Source: Acidobacteriota bacterium (GTDB lineage Bacteria; Acidobacteriota; Terriglobia; UBA7540). Taken from it: a stretch of 21,604 bases of DNA. The notes under the pieces were generated by a model. That model saw only the letters and a program-made list of their open reading frames with translations. It had not been told where the DNA came from and ran no database searches. Where the stretch lies: positions 1 through 21,604 of the forward strand of contig PLWR01000239.1 in NCBI GenBank assembly GCA_003165615.1, read 5' to 3'. A program made the translations under genes and the position numbers. Positions 6,991 to 14,031 of this stretch are shown one piece after another (the first letter of the stretch is position 1; each line of letters starts with the position of its first letter).

Positions 6991-7635
6991 ATGCCCATGA
7001 CCACGGTCATTTTCGATTACGGGTGCGTGCTTTGCTTGAAGCCCGTCCCGGCGGATTTTGAGTTGCTGCGCAAGGCCATCGGAGCGGATCTTGCCAACTT
7101 TGAGGAAACCTACTGGCGATATCGCGACGCCTATGATCTTGACACCCTCGACGCCTCCGCCTATTGGCAGGAGTTTGGACGCGATGTGGGCGTCAATTTC
7201 TCTCCCGCCCAGATCCACAAGCTTGCGGCCCTGGACTGCCACATCTGGGGCAAGACTAATCTCGTCATGGTCGAATGGGTCCGTCTGCTTCGCGGACGCG
7301 GGTTGAAGACGGCAGTTGTTTCCAACATCTCCCGAACCGTTGGCGACTACCTCCGCCGAACGCACCGATGGCTTGGACTTTTCAACCAAATCTGCTTTTC
7401 CGGCGAGTTGAAAATCATGAAGCCCAGCCCCGCCATTTTCCACGCTTGTCTGAAGGCTTTGGGCGAGCCAGCCTCCCAGACATTATTTATTGACGATCAT
7501 GAGGCCAACATTGCGGCAGCGCGCGCTTTGGGAATGAACGGCATCGTGTTCAGCTCAATGGATCGACTGCAGACAGACCTGGAACCCTACGGACTCGCGG
7601 AGTCTCTGGCGGAAGCGAAAGCCCGCGCCTCGTGA
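6991..7635 (+). CDS. HAD-superfamily subfamily IA hydrolase
   Basis: This 214-residue cytosolic HAD hydrolase is probably a small-molecule or sugar-phosphate phosphatase. Motif I is FDYGCVL (nucleophile D9). The second aspartate is replaced by glycine (G11), as in the YihX/haloacid-dehalogenase-like 'FDxGxVL' group. Motif II is VVSNIS (S111), motif III is the lysine in MKPSP (K144), and motif IV is FIDDHEAN (D168-D169). A helical cap lies between motifs I and II (about 15-90). The start at 6991 is chosen because the frame upstream offers only a TTG at 6901 and a non-conserved leader crossing the terminator hairpin. GGAGG at 6973-6977 is 13 nt before the ATG, a little far; an in-frame ATG at 6997 is an alternative. 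Substrate cannot be assigned. Confidence 0.85.
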   Translation: MPMTTVIFDYGCVLCLKPVPADFELLRKAIGADLANFEETYWRYRDAYDLDTLDASAYWQEFGRDVGVNFSPAQIHKLAALDCHIWGKTNLVMVEWVRLLRGRGLKTAVVSNISRTVGDYLRRTHRWLGLFNQICFSGELKIMKPSPAIFHACLKALGEPASQTLFIDDHEANIAAARALGMNGIVFSSMDRLQTDLEPYGLAESLAEAKARAS

Positions 7636-7957
7636 TCGGCCCGCGCTACGACCCCCTGGCATGGACCTGGAACAAGGTTGTAGGGAGGGCGGTTCCCAAA
7701 GATCCTAGAGGACGCTCCGCTCTGCTATCCGCAAAGGGCGTTTTTCGTTTCTAATTCAGCGATATAACTACCAGTGCAGTTTCCGATTGCGTTTTCCAAG
7801 AGGAATCAGCAGGCGAACGTGGGGACCACACATACGGTTAGGCGACTACACAGCCAAGTGATTTAACCAAGCTTGCCGAAGGAACACTACCCGAAAGGTC
7901 GTTTAGAAGGGCCGCACAATAACGTGCTCGGCGCATAATTCTGTAACTGTTTCTCAA
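7636..7957. other. Gene-free stretch at the left border of the accessory cassette
   Basis: About 320 bp without a convincing gene. It changes from GC-rich near the HAD gene to visibly AT-richer, with no heptamer array. It holds the decamer TAATTCAGCG (7752-7761), which recurs at the far side of the methyltransferase gene. No tRNA, integrase or clear terminator is seen; a T-run (7741-7745) after CAAAGGGCG lacks a good stem. Confidence 0.5.
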
Positions 7958-7986
7958 TTGCGAGGAATCGCGACTTGGGGTACATT
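7958..7986 (+). promoter_or_regulatory. Candidate promoter of the RadC-like/methyltransferase cassette
   Basis: TTGCGA (7958-7963), 17-nt spacer, TACATT (7981-7986), each matching consensus at four of six positions. The predicted start falls at about 7993-7996, that is, on the ATG at 7996, giving a leaderless message. It overlaps a GAGGA (7962-7966) that could instead serve as Shine-Dalgarno for a TTG start at 7975; both readings cannot be true on one transcript. Confidence 0.4.
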
Positions 7987-7995
7987 ACGTGTTCA

Positions 7996-8313
7996 ATGGA
8001 AGAAGAAAAAGATTGGGACCATGCAGGCGGGAAACTTGCCGAGCTTGGCCCTGAAGCTTTGACCGAAGTCGAACTGCTCTCCATCCTGGTTGCTCCGGGG
8101 ACGCCGGGCAATCCTGCGGAGAAAATTGCTGAAAACATAATAGAGAAATATGGATCAATCGAAAGGTTCGGCGGCCATCCGCTGGAAGAGCTCTACCAGA
8201 TAAAGGGGATGGGCGACGTTAAAATCATCCGTCTCGCTGCGGCCCTGGAGATAGCCCGCCGCGCCGCCTATGGCTTCTTAGATGACGGCAGGAAAAAAAC
8301 CACGAAGAAGTAG
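7996..8313 (+). CDS. Stand-alone RadC/UPF0758 N-terminal (helix-hairpin-helix) domain protein
   Basis: This small 105-residue protein matches the N-terminal domain of RadC (UPF0758): LAELGPEALTEVELLSILVAPGTPG (15-39), then a helical stretch AEKIAENIIEKYGSIERF, then a helix-hairpin-helix with the KGMG hairpin (70-73) and AAALEIARRAA. Full RadC proteins (about 225 residues) continue into a JAB/MPN+ metallo-domain; here that domain is absent and the gene ends. Its last 32 nt overlap the methyltransferase start (ATG 8282), so the two are almost certainly co-translated. The helix-hairpin-helix suggests sequence-independent DNA binding, perhaps as accessory or targeting subunit of the methyltransferase; this role is inference. 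The start could also be TTG at 7975, preceded by GAGGA at 7-nt spacing; the ATG is preferred because the domain begins soon after it. Confidence 0.75.
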   Translation: MEEEKDWDHAGGKLAELGPEALTEVELLSILVAPGTPGNPAEKIAENIIEKYGSIERFGGHPLEELYQIKGMGDVKIIRLAAALEIARRAAYGFLDDGRKKTTKK

Positions 8314-11300
8314 ACTGGGTGAGAAAGCCGCCCGCGCGCCTCGCACTCAATTTGTCCGCATCGAAAGATCAATCTCCAAGTATCTCGAGGAAGTCAAGCC
8401 GATCAAAAGTGAGCCTGCCCGGCTCACCAGACTTACCATCCTATTGGACGAACTATTTGGGGGCCTGGAATTTCCCCTCATTCGTGATTTTCTGGCGGGT
8501 TTTGAAACACGAATTTCCAGCCACGAAGGAGAAAAGTGCCGGGTATTGAGGGGGAGGACCGACGCGCTTTACGGGAATCTGGTTATCGAGTTCGAACGGG
8601 GGGCTAGCGGCTGGCTGCGGGATGCAAAGAAGCAGCTCCAGCGCTACCTTGCGATCTTACGTACAAATGCGGAAACCAAGGATTCCTATTTTATCCCGAT
8701 CGCCAGCGATGGCGTGACATTCGTCGTCTTTGCGCCAAAGGAGAGTGCGAGCGTCTCCACATTAGATTCCGAAGAGGTGGCCATTGAAAAGATCGAGGAA
8801 TTCAATCTCGACAAGCGCCAACCTCTGGATTTTTATTTCTGGTTGGACCGGTACTTTTTGCGCGAGCACAAGCGCGAACCCCACACAGAAAATTTCCTAC
8901 AGGATTTCGGAACGAGTAGCCACGCCTTTCGATACGCAGCTTCGATGTGGCTGGACGTCATCGAGACCGTCCGCACGCAAAGCGATTTCAAAGTCATTTA
9001 TGACAATTGGCGGAAATACCTCCGAATCGCGTACGGTACCGCGGTGGGGGACGAAGACCTTTTCGTTCGCCACACTTTTCTTGCTACGTTGGCGAAGCTG
9101 ATTGCGTACACCCGCATAACGAACGCCCAGTCTGCGCCCGAGGAAAATGAGACGAACGAGATTATCCAAGGAACCTTCTTCGAAAAACAACGAATCATGA
9201 ATTTCCTGGAAGAGGATTTCTTCTCTTGGGTAGGGCGTGCTCCCGTGTTGGCGATAACGCAGCGAATCGTCCATCGTTTGATCAATTTGCTTTTTACTTA
9301 CCAACTGCGTGAACTGTCAGAGGACGTTATGAAAGAACTCTACCAGCAGTTGGTCGATCCGAAAGACCGGCACGATTTGGGTGAGTATTACACCCCGGAT
9401 TGGCTTGCAGCCCGCATGTGCAATTCGCTCTTAAGCAAGGAAGGTGAGGATGCGGTTCTCGATCCCTCTTGCGGCTCGGGAACATTCCTTTATCAGGTCA
9501 TCCAACACAAGAAAAAGCATCTGCCTGCAACGCGAGCGTCGATGGAAAAGATCCTGAGGACGGTCGTGGGGATTGACATTCACCCTTTGGCCGTCATCGT
9601 GTCGAAAATGAATGTCCTCTTAGCTCTCGGCGACCTGTTCGATAAGCGCGCCGGGTCAATTTCGATTCAAGTCTATTTGGCGAATTCGATTCGCCATCCT
9701 GTCAAGCAACCCTACTTAGGCAACGGCGGCGTGCCCGCCGAAAGGGTGGAAGTAAACAAGCGCGAGGTACTTATACCGGACGCTGTGCTCGCTAGCGCCG
9801 CCAACCTGGATGCGGCGGTGCGGGTAGCGGATGAGTTTGCCAAGTCTCACCGGCATGACGAGCATCTCAAGACCGAAGATTTTCTGAGCCACGCGCGTCA
9901 GAGGTCGCCTGAACTGGCCAAGTCTTCAGATGTTCTCCTCATGCTGTTCGATCTCGCGAAACTCTTGCACGAATTCATCCGTAAGCCCGAAGACACCATC
10001 TGGGCTTATATCCTTAAGAACCAATACAAACCGACTTTCTTAACTAAACAATTTGATGTCGTTATTGGCAACCCGCCCTGGCTTTCTTTTCGATTTGTAG
10101 AAAAGGGCGAGTACCAGGACTATTTGAAGCGTTTGATTGTGAAAGAATGCGGGTTGCTTGAGGGAGCAGGACACCTGATTGCGCATCTCGAACTGGGGAC
10201 ACTCTTTTTTGTGAGGTGCGCAACCTTATATTTGAAACCAGCGGGCAAGATCGGCTTCGTGTTGCCGCGCAGTATCTTCAGCGCCGACCAGCACGATCGC
10301 TTCCGGAGGTCTTACGTCTCTGGCAGAACGACCCTAACCGAAGTCTGGGACCTGGAGGAGGTCTCACCGCTTTTTAACGTTCCCGCCGCGGTCGCTTTTG
10401 GCGATTTGAAGAGCGACCGCGAAAAGGCCCTGCCGGGAGAAATCCTTTCCGGACATTTAAAGAGGAAGAATGCCTCACTGAAAGAGGCGAATTCCGATTT
10501 GAAAACCGAGGCGACAGAATTTCACGTTGTCCAACAGGGCAAACGAACCTTTCTTAGCACCAGCCGCAGAAAGATTTCAGCTCAGAGAAGCTATTACCAG
10601 CCCTATTTCAAGGAAGGCGCCACGATCGTCCCTCGAAACTTCTGGTTTGTAGATTTCAAATTTTATCCGAACCTTGGCATTTCGACGACCGAACCGCTGG
10701 TGGTGACAGACCCCCGCGCCGAAGCAGAGGCGAAGGCTCCGTACAAAGGCACGCAATTCGAGGGTCCTGTCGAAGCTGATTTTCTTTACGCGACGCTCCT
10801 CTCCACCGACCAGCTCCCCTTTGGGCATTTCGATATTCGGCCCGTGGTTCTGCCATTGATTGAGGATGCGCAAGGCTACCACCTTCTGGATATTGAACAG
10901 GCTCGTAACAAGGGATTCCTGGGCATGGCCGAGTGGCTAAAGCGCGCTCAAGAAACCTGGGAAAAGAAGCGCCGCGAGAAGGCCAAACGAATGAATGTCT
11001 GGCAACGGCTGGATTTTCAAAGGGGAATTACCGACCAAGACCCAAAGGCGAGGTATGTTGTGTTGTTCGCCATGTCTGCAACCTATATGTGCGCTAATGT
11101 GGTCGAGAGAGGTCGGGATGTAGTCCAGGTTGGCCAGCAGCAGATATCCCTACAGAGTTTCATTGCCGACTACAAAACATTTTCCTTTGAAACAAGTGAG
11201 AAGGAAGAGGCTCACTATTTAGCTTCAGTGTTAAATTCACCTCTTGTCGATGAGTTGTTAAAGCCGATGCAGTCTCGGGGCCTGTGGGGTCCGCGCGATA

Positions 11301-11545
11301 TCTGCAAGAAGGTTCTGGAACTTCCAATTCCGGAATTCAGCGCCAAAAACCCGAAGCACATGAAGCTCGCGGAGATGGCGGAAGCGTGTGCGGAAAAAGT
11401 CAAGGAAATGGTTCCTGACCTCAGGAAGCTTTTCGAAGATGTCCGGGGACCTCATGCCATAGGTCGCGCGCGGACTGCCGTCCGCAATGCTCTTTCTTAT
11501 GAGCTCGCCGAAATCGACTCCCTTGCAAAAGAAATCTTGAAATAA
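8282..11545 (+). CDS. Large Eco57I/type IIG-like N6-adenine DNA methyltransferase with nuclease-like N-terminus
   Basis: This 1087-residue protein probably combines DNA modification, target recognition and perhaps cleavage in one chain. Residues about 85-150 resemble a PD-(D/E)xK fold: RGRTD (D94), VIEFE (E103, E105), then the helix AKKQLQRYL. A helical region (about 190-350) leads to GEYYTP (367-372), motif I DPSCGSGTFL (394-403) and catalytic NPPW (597-600), the gamma-class adenine methyltransferase signature. The C-terminal ~450 residues resemble TaqI/Eco57I target-recognition regions, with LNSPLVDELL and PRDICKKVLELPIPEF near the end. It overlaps the RadC-like gene by 32 nt. No separate restriction or specificity gene is adjacent. 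Composition is visibly less GC-rich than neighbouring genes, suggesting transfer. Methyltransferase identity is firm; restriction activity is uncertain because the usual catalytic lysine after E103 is a glutamate. Confidence 0.88.
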   Translation: MTAGKKPRRSRLGEKAARAPRTQFVRIERSISKYLEEVKPIKSEPARLTRLTILLDELFGGLEFPLIRDFLAGFETRISSHEGEKCRVLRGRTDALYGNLVIEFERGASGWLRDAKKQLQRYLAILRTNAETKDSYFIPIASDGVTFVVFAPKESASVSTLDSEEVAIEKIEEFNLDKRQPLDFYFWLDRYFLREHKREPHTENFLQDFGTSSHAFRYAASMWLDVIETVRTQSDFKVIYDNWRKYLRIAYGTAVGDEDLFVRHTFLATLAKLIAYTRITNAQSAPEENETNEIIQGTFFEKQRIMNFLEEDFFSWVGRAPVLAITQRIVHRLINLLFTYQLRELSEDVMKELYQQLVDPKDRHDLGEYYTPDWLAARMCNSLLSKEGEDAVLDPSCGSGTFLYQVIQHKKKHLPATRASMEKILRTVVGIDIHPLAVIVSKMNVLLALGDLFDKRAGSISIQVYLANSIRHPVKQPYLGNGGVPAERVEVNKREVLIPDAVLASAANLDAAVRVADEFAKSHRHDEHLKTEDFLSHARQRSPELAKSSDVLLMLFDLAKLLHEFIRKPEDTIWAYILKNQYKPTFLTKQFDVVIGNPPWLSFRFVEKGEYQDYLKRLIVKECGLLEGAGHLIAHLELGTLFFVRCATLYLKPAGKIGFVLPRSIFSADQHDRFRRSYVSGRTTLTEVWDLEEVSPLFNVPAAVAFGDLKSDREKALPGEILSGHLKRKNASLKEANSDLKTEATEFHVVQQGKRTFLSTSRRKISAQRSYYQPYFKEGATIVPRNFWFVDFKFYPNLGISTTEPLVVTDPRAEAEAKAPYKGTQFEGPVEADFLYATLLSTDQLPFGHFDIRPVVLPLIEDAQGYHLLDIEQARNKGFLGMAEWLKRAQETWEKKRREKAKRMNVWQRLDFQRGITDQDPKARYVVLFAMSATYMCANVVERGRDVVQVGQQQISLQSFIADYKTFSFETSEKEEAHYLASVLNSPLVDELLKPMQSRGLWGPRDICKKVLELPIPEFSAKNPKHMKLAEMAEACAEKVKEMVPDLRKLFEDVRGPHAIGRARTAVRNALSYELAEIDSLAKEILK

Positions 11546-11581
11546 TTCAGCGTCATTGAAATTCAGTTGGAGAAAGCTACG

Positions 11582-11660
11582 GTAGACCTGCTTTTGAGGT
11601 CCGCGGCTTTTTGGTTTGGATGGGCGGAAGAACCGCGGACCTACAAAACAGGCCTGCTAC
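11582..11660. repeat. Long imperfect inverted repeat downstream of the methyltransferase
   Basis: The perfect core AGGTCCGCGG (11597-11606) pairs with CCGCGGACCT (11633-11642). The arms extend outward with small indels through CTTTTG/CAAAAC and CCTG/CAGG to GTAG (11582-11585) and CTAC (11657-11660). The loop of 26 nt contains CTTTTTGG. The element begins 37 nt after the methyltransferase stop. It may terminate transcription or be a non-autonomous mobile or REP-like element; a second small stem GTGGA-acaa-TCCAC follows at 11666-11679. Confidence 0.75.
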
Positions 11661-12016
11661 AGGGCGTGGAACAATCCACATGGTCGTATAACGGCCTATC
11701 CGTACAAGTGGCGGCCTGGACTCGTCGGCCTTCGCCTCCTCGCTTTTGGGATTCGGACTGAAAGGTCGCCTACGCGTCTACTGGAGGCCACCTGACCGCA
11801 TCACGGCCTGCTCAGAAGGAATGGGGTCTTAAGTTAGCGCTTATGGCCTGGTGACCTGCACGCGCCGCGCGGGCATGATGTAGAGGCGGCGGAAGCTGTC
11901 CCGATCCTATCGGGACGCCGCCATTTGGTCGGTCGGCTGACGGATAAACTCGCCGTTACGGAATTCGACGCCGGGGCAAGCAACCCGCCGCCGCCCCCGC
12001 ACCTCTCAGAAAGTTG
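11661..12016. other. Gene-free stretch between methyltransferase and VKOR fusion
   Basis: About 355 bp with no convincing coding region on either strand. It holds the stem at 11666-11679 and the nested hairpin at 11885-11922. GC content returns to the high level of the flanks towards the right. No heptamer array, tRNA or integrase is seen. Confidence 0.5.
11885..11922. repeat. Nested perfect hairpin
   Basis: Inner stem GTCCCGAT (11898-11905) / ATCGGGAC (11909-11916), perfect over 8 bp with a 3-nt CCT loop. It is enclosed by GGCGGC (11885-11890) / GCCGCC (11917-11922), with unpaired bases only on the left side. No T-tract follows, so it is a poor rho-independent terminator; a dispersed REP-like element or RNA structure is more likely. 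Confidence 0.75.
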
Positions 12017-12022
12017 TAGAAT
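12017..12022 (+). promoter_or_regulatory. -10-like element just before the VKOR fusion gene
   Basis: TAGAAT ends 8 nt before the ATG at 12031, the same distance as TACAAT before ftsY. No -35 match is seen at 11994-11999 (C-rich). If used, the mRNA would be leaderless. AGGTG at 12023-12027 is a possible but very close Shine-Dalgarno. Confidence 0.35.
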
Positions 12023-12030
12023 AGGTGATT

Positions 12031-13695
12031 ATGCGGAAATCACTCTCTCTCCTCCTGGCGCTTGTGGGACTCTTTGATTCCCTCTACCTTCTCTGGATCT
12101 ACACTTCCCCCACCCGGCTCATGGTCTGCCTGGGGACGGGGTGCGACACGGTGCGCCTTAGCGCGTATTCCCACCTCTGGGGCGTGCCCATGCCGCTGTT
12201 TGGTGCGGCGGGCTACGCGCTGGTGGCCTTGCTCATCATTGCCGAATCGCTTGTACCTCCGCCGCTGGCCATCGAGGTCCGCTATGCGCTGGCGGGGGCG
12301 ACAGGATTTGGATTTCTCTTTTCGCTGTACCTGGAATATCTGCAAGGATTCGTGATTCATGCCTTCTGCGCGTGGTGCGTGACCTCGGGCGTGGTGATGA
12401 CCGCGCTCTGCGGGCTGGCCATCTATAACGTCCTCCGCCCCGCGCTGGAAACCGATGCTCCCGCCCAGCTTGCCCAGGTGCGCAGCTACTTCGTGGTCAG
12501 CGTGGCAGCGCTGTTGATGGGTGTTCCCGCTTTCTACCAGCTTTCCACCCATGGGGAAGCCCCTCCGCCACCGCCCCCTGCCCCGAATGAGACCACGGCG
12601 GAGAAGCTGGTGAGGCCCGACAGCCACGCCACGGGCAATCCGGGCGCGGCCGTGACCGTGGTGGAGTTTGGAGATTTCGAATGCCCCGTTTGCGGACGCG
12701 AGGAGGCGGTGGCCAAAGAGATTCGCGCCAAGTATGCCCATCAGATCCGCTTCGTATTCCGGCAGTTCCCTCTCATTCATACCCACCCTTTTTCCGAGCG
12801 CATGGCGGAAGCCTCAGAGTGCGCAGCCGAACAAGGTAAATTCTGGGAAGCGGTGGACGAGATTTACTCACGGCAAGGCGATGCAAGCGATGACGGATTG
12901 AGGCGCGATGCCGCCGAAATCGGTTTGGATCCGGCCAAATTCCATCAGTGCCTGACGAGCGGCGCTGAGGCAGCGAGGGTGACCCGCGATCGCGAGGATG
13001 GCAAGGCGCTGGGGGTGAATGCCACGCCCACATTTTTCATCGGCCACCAGGTAGTATCGGGAGCGCCGGATGAGGAAGAGTTTTCGCGACACATTGAACA
13101 GGAACTGGCGGCGCCGGGAACCGGGTTGTCCCCCCCTACCGCGCTGCCCACGGCCCCGGCGTCCGCCGTCCCCTCCACGCCCGCCCCAGCGGAGCATCCA
13201 GCCCCATCCCCAACCCCTTCCCAGAAAGCTGCGCCCGCCCCAGCCAACACCGAACCCGCCACCTCGCCATTCGGATTACTTGGACAAGGCCCGGGAGGAG
13301 TGCTGTCAAGTTTCCAAACCAGCGTGACGTGCAGCGAAAGCGATGCCGCCAAGAAGCAACCTGCCTTGATAAGCACCAGCCAATTGCGGCAACTCCTTGC
13401 GGGAAATTCCAAGCCGCTGTTTGTGGACGTGCGGTCCGCCAAAGAATATGCGGCGGGACAAATTCCCGGGGCGGTCAATATTCCCGTGGACAACATGCCG
13501 CAGCGTTGGAGCACCCTGCCCAAAGACCGCGTCATCATTTTTTATGAGAGCGGACAATCCTCCGGGGATATTTGCGCCTCCGGCCGCGCGGCAGGGCGGA
13601 TTCTGCTGGAGCACGGCTACGCCTTCGATCAGGTCAAGGTGTATCAGGATGGCCTGGCCGGTTGGCAGAAGCCGGAAATAGACACCCGCAAGTAA
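12031..13695 (+). CDS. VKOR-DsbA-rhodanese fusion protein (oxidative protein folding)
   Basis: A 554-residue membrane protein. Residues about 1-140 are a vitamin K epoxide reductase domain: helices at about 4-26, 54-76, 82-106 and 113-138, loop cysteines C33 and C38 (CLGTGC), and quinone-site CAWC (C113, C116). A further helix (about 152-172) leads to a DsbA-like thioredoxin domain with CPVC (C218, C221) and cis-proline in NATPTFF (P333). After a linker rich in Pro and Ala (about 360-415) comes a rhodanese-like domain (VDVRSAKEYAAGQIPGAVNIP). VKOR reoxidises the thioredoxin module using quinone, so one chain can introduce disulfides into exported proteins. The expected rhodanese cysteine in the FYESG loop is missing, but C515 (DICASGRAA) lies just after. 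A GTG at 12025 is an alternative start. VKOR-thioredoxin fusions are known; the added rhodanese is unusual. Confidence 0.9.
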   Translation: MRKSLSLLLALVGLFDSLYLLWIYTSPTRLMVCLGTGCDTVRLSAYSHLWGVPMPLFGAAGYALVALLIIAESLVPPPLAIEVRYALAGATGFGFLFSLYLEYLQGFVIHAFCAWCVTSGVVMTALCGLAIYNVLRPALETDAPAQLAQVRSYFVVSVAALLMGVPAFYQLSTHGEAPPPPPPAPNETTAEKLVRPDSHATGNPGAAVTVVEFGDFECPVCGREEAVAKEIRAKYAHQIRFVFRQFPLIHTHPFSERMAEASECAAEQGKFWEAVDEIYSRQGDASDDGLRRDAAEIGLDPAKFHQCLTSGAEAARVTRDREDGKALGVNATPTFFIGHQVVSGAPDEEEFSRHIEQELAAPGTGLSPPTALPTAPASAVPSTPAPAEHPAPSPTPSQKAAPAPANTEPATSPFGLLGQGPGGVLSSFQTSVTCSESDAAKKQPALISTSQLRQLLAGNSKPLFVDVRSAKEYAAGQIPGAVNIPVDNMPQRWSTLPKDRVIIFYESGQSSGDICASGRAAGRILLEHGYAFDQVKVYQDGLAGWQKPEIDTRK

Positions 13696-13849
13696 ACGCC
13701 CATGTCATCACGTTCAGATCTAGTTAACAAGCTCCGAAATCAACTAGCCTTAGATGAGTAGTGCGGCGGAATTGTCGCAGGCAGCCCTGAAGTCAGTCAA
13801 TTAGTCCATTAATGTCGGACATATTCAACCATTTACTTAAAATTAAATG

Positions 13850-13879
13850 TTGATGTATACCAGTTAATACCGTTATACT
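13850..13879 (+). promoter_or_regulatory. Promoter for the HEAT-GT2-TPR-glycosidase operon
   Basis: TTGATG (13850-13855), 18-nt spacer, TATACT (13874-13879; five of six to consensus), within an AT-rich patch in otherwise GC-rich DNA. GTATA (13855-13859) and TATAC (13874-13878) form an inverted pair over the spacer, a possible operator. The predicted transcript begins near 13886 and has a leader of about 145 nt holding a direct repeat GCGCTCCG (13894-13901 and 13909-13916, 15-nt period). The rest of 13696-14031 shows no gene. Confidence 0.6.
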
Positions 13880-14031
13880 CCCCGTTCCTTTAAGCGCTCC
13901 GTCTGCAGGCGCTCCGAGGCCAATCCAGCCATGGGTTCCGTGAGTGCCACTATCGCGCTCCTCTATCCGTTCCTGATGAACCGGGTCTTCTCCAGGAAGA
14001 GCTGGTTACCCTCCTCAAGGACGACACTGCC

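Noticed and set aside
7636..7974. tRNA gene or integrase attachment site at the cassette border
   Set aside because: No cloverleaf, no TTCGA-type arm with matching stems and no integrase gene could be found by eye.
11567..11761. 64-codon + strand open frame after the methyltransferase
   Set aside because: It crosses the long inverted repeat at 11582-11660, has no domain and no convincing start site; the frame is explained by the repeat.
12040..12786. Open frame of 248 codons on the - strand opposite the VKOR fusion
   Set aside because: Low-complexity His/Arg/Gly-rich translation typical of antisense of a GC-rich gene.
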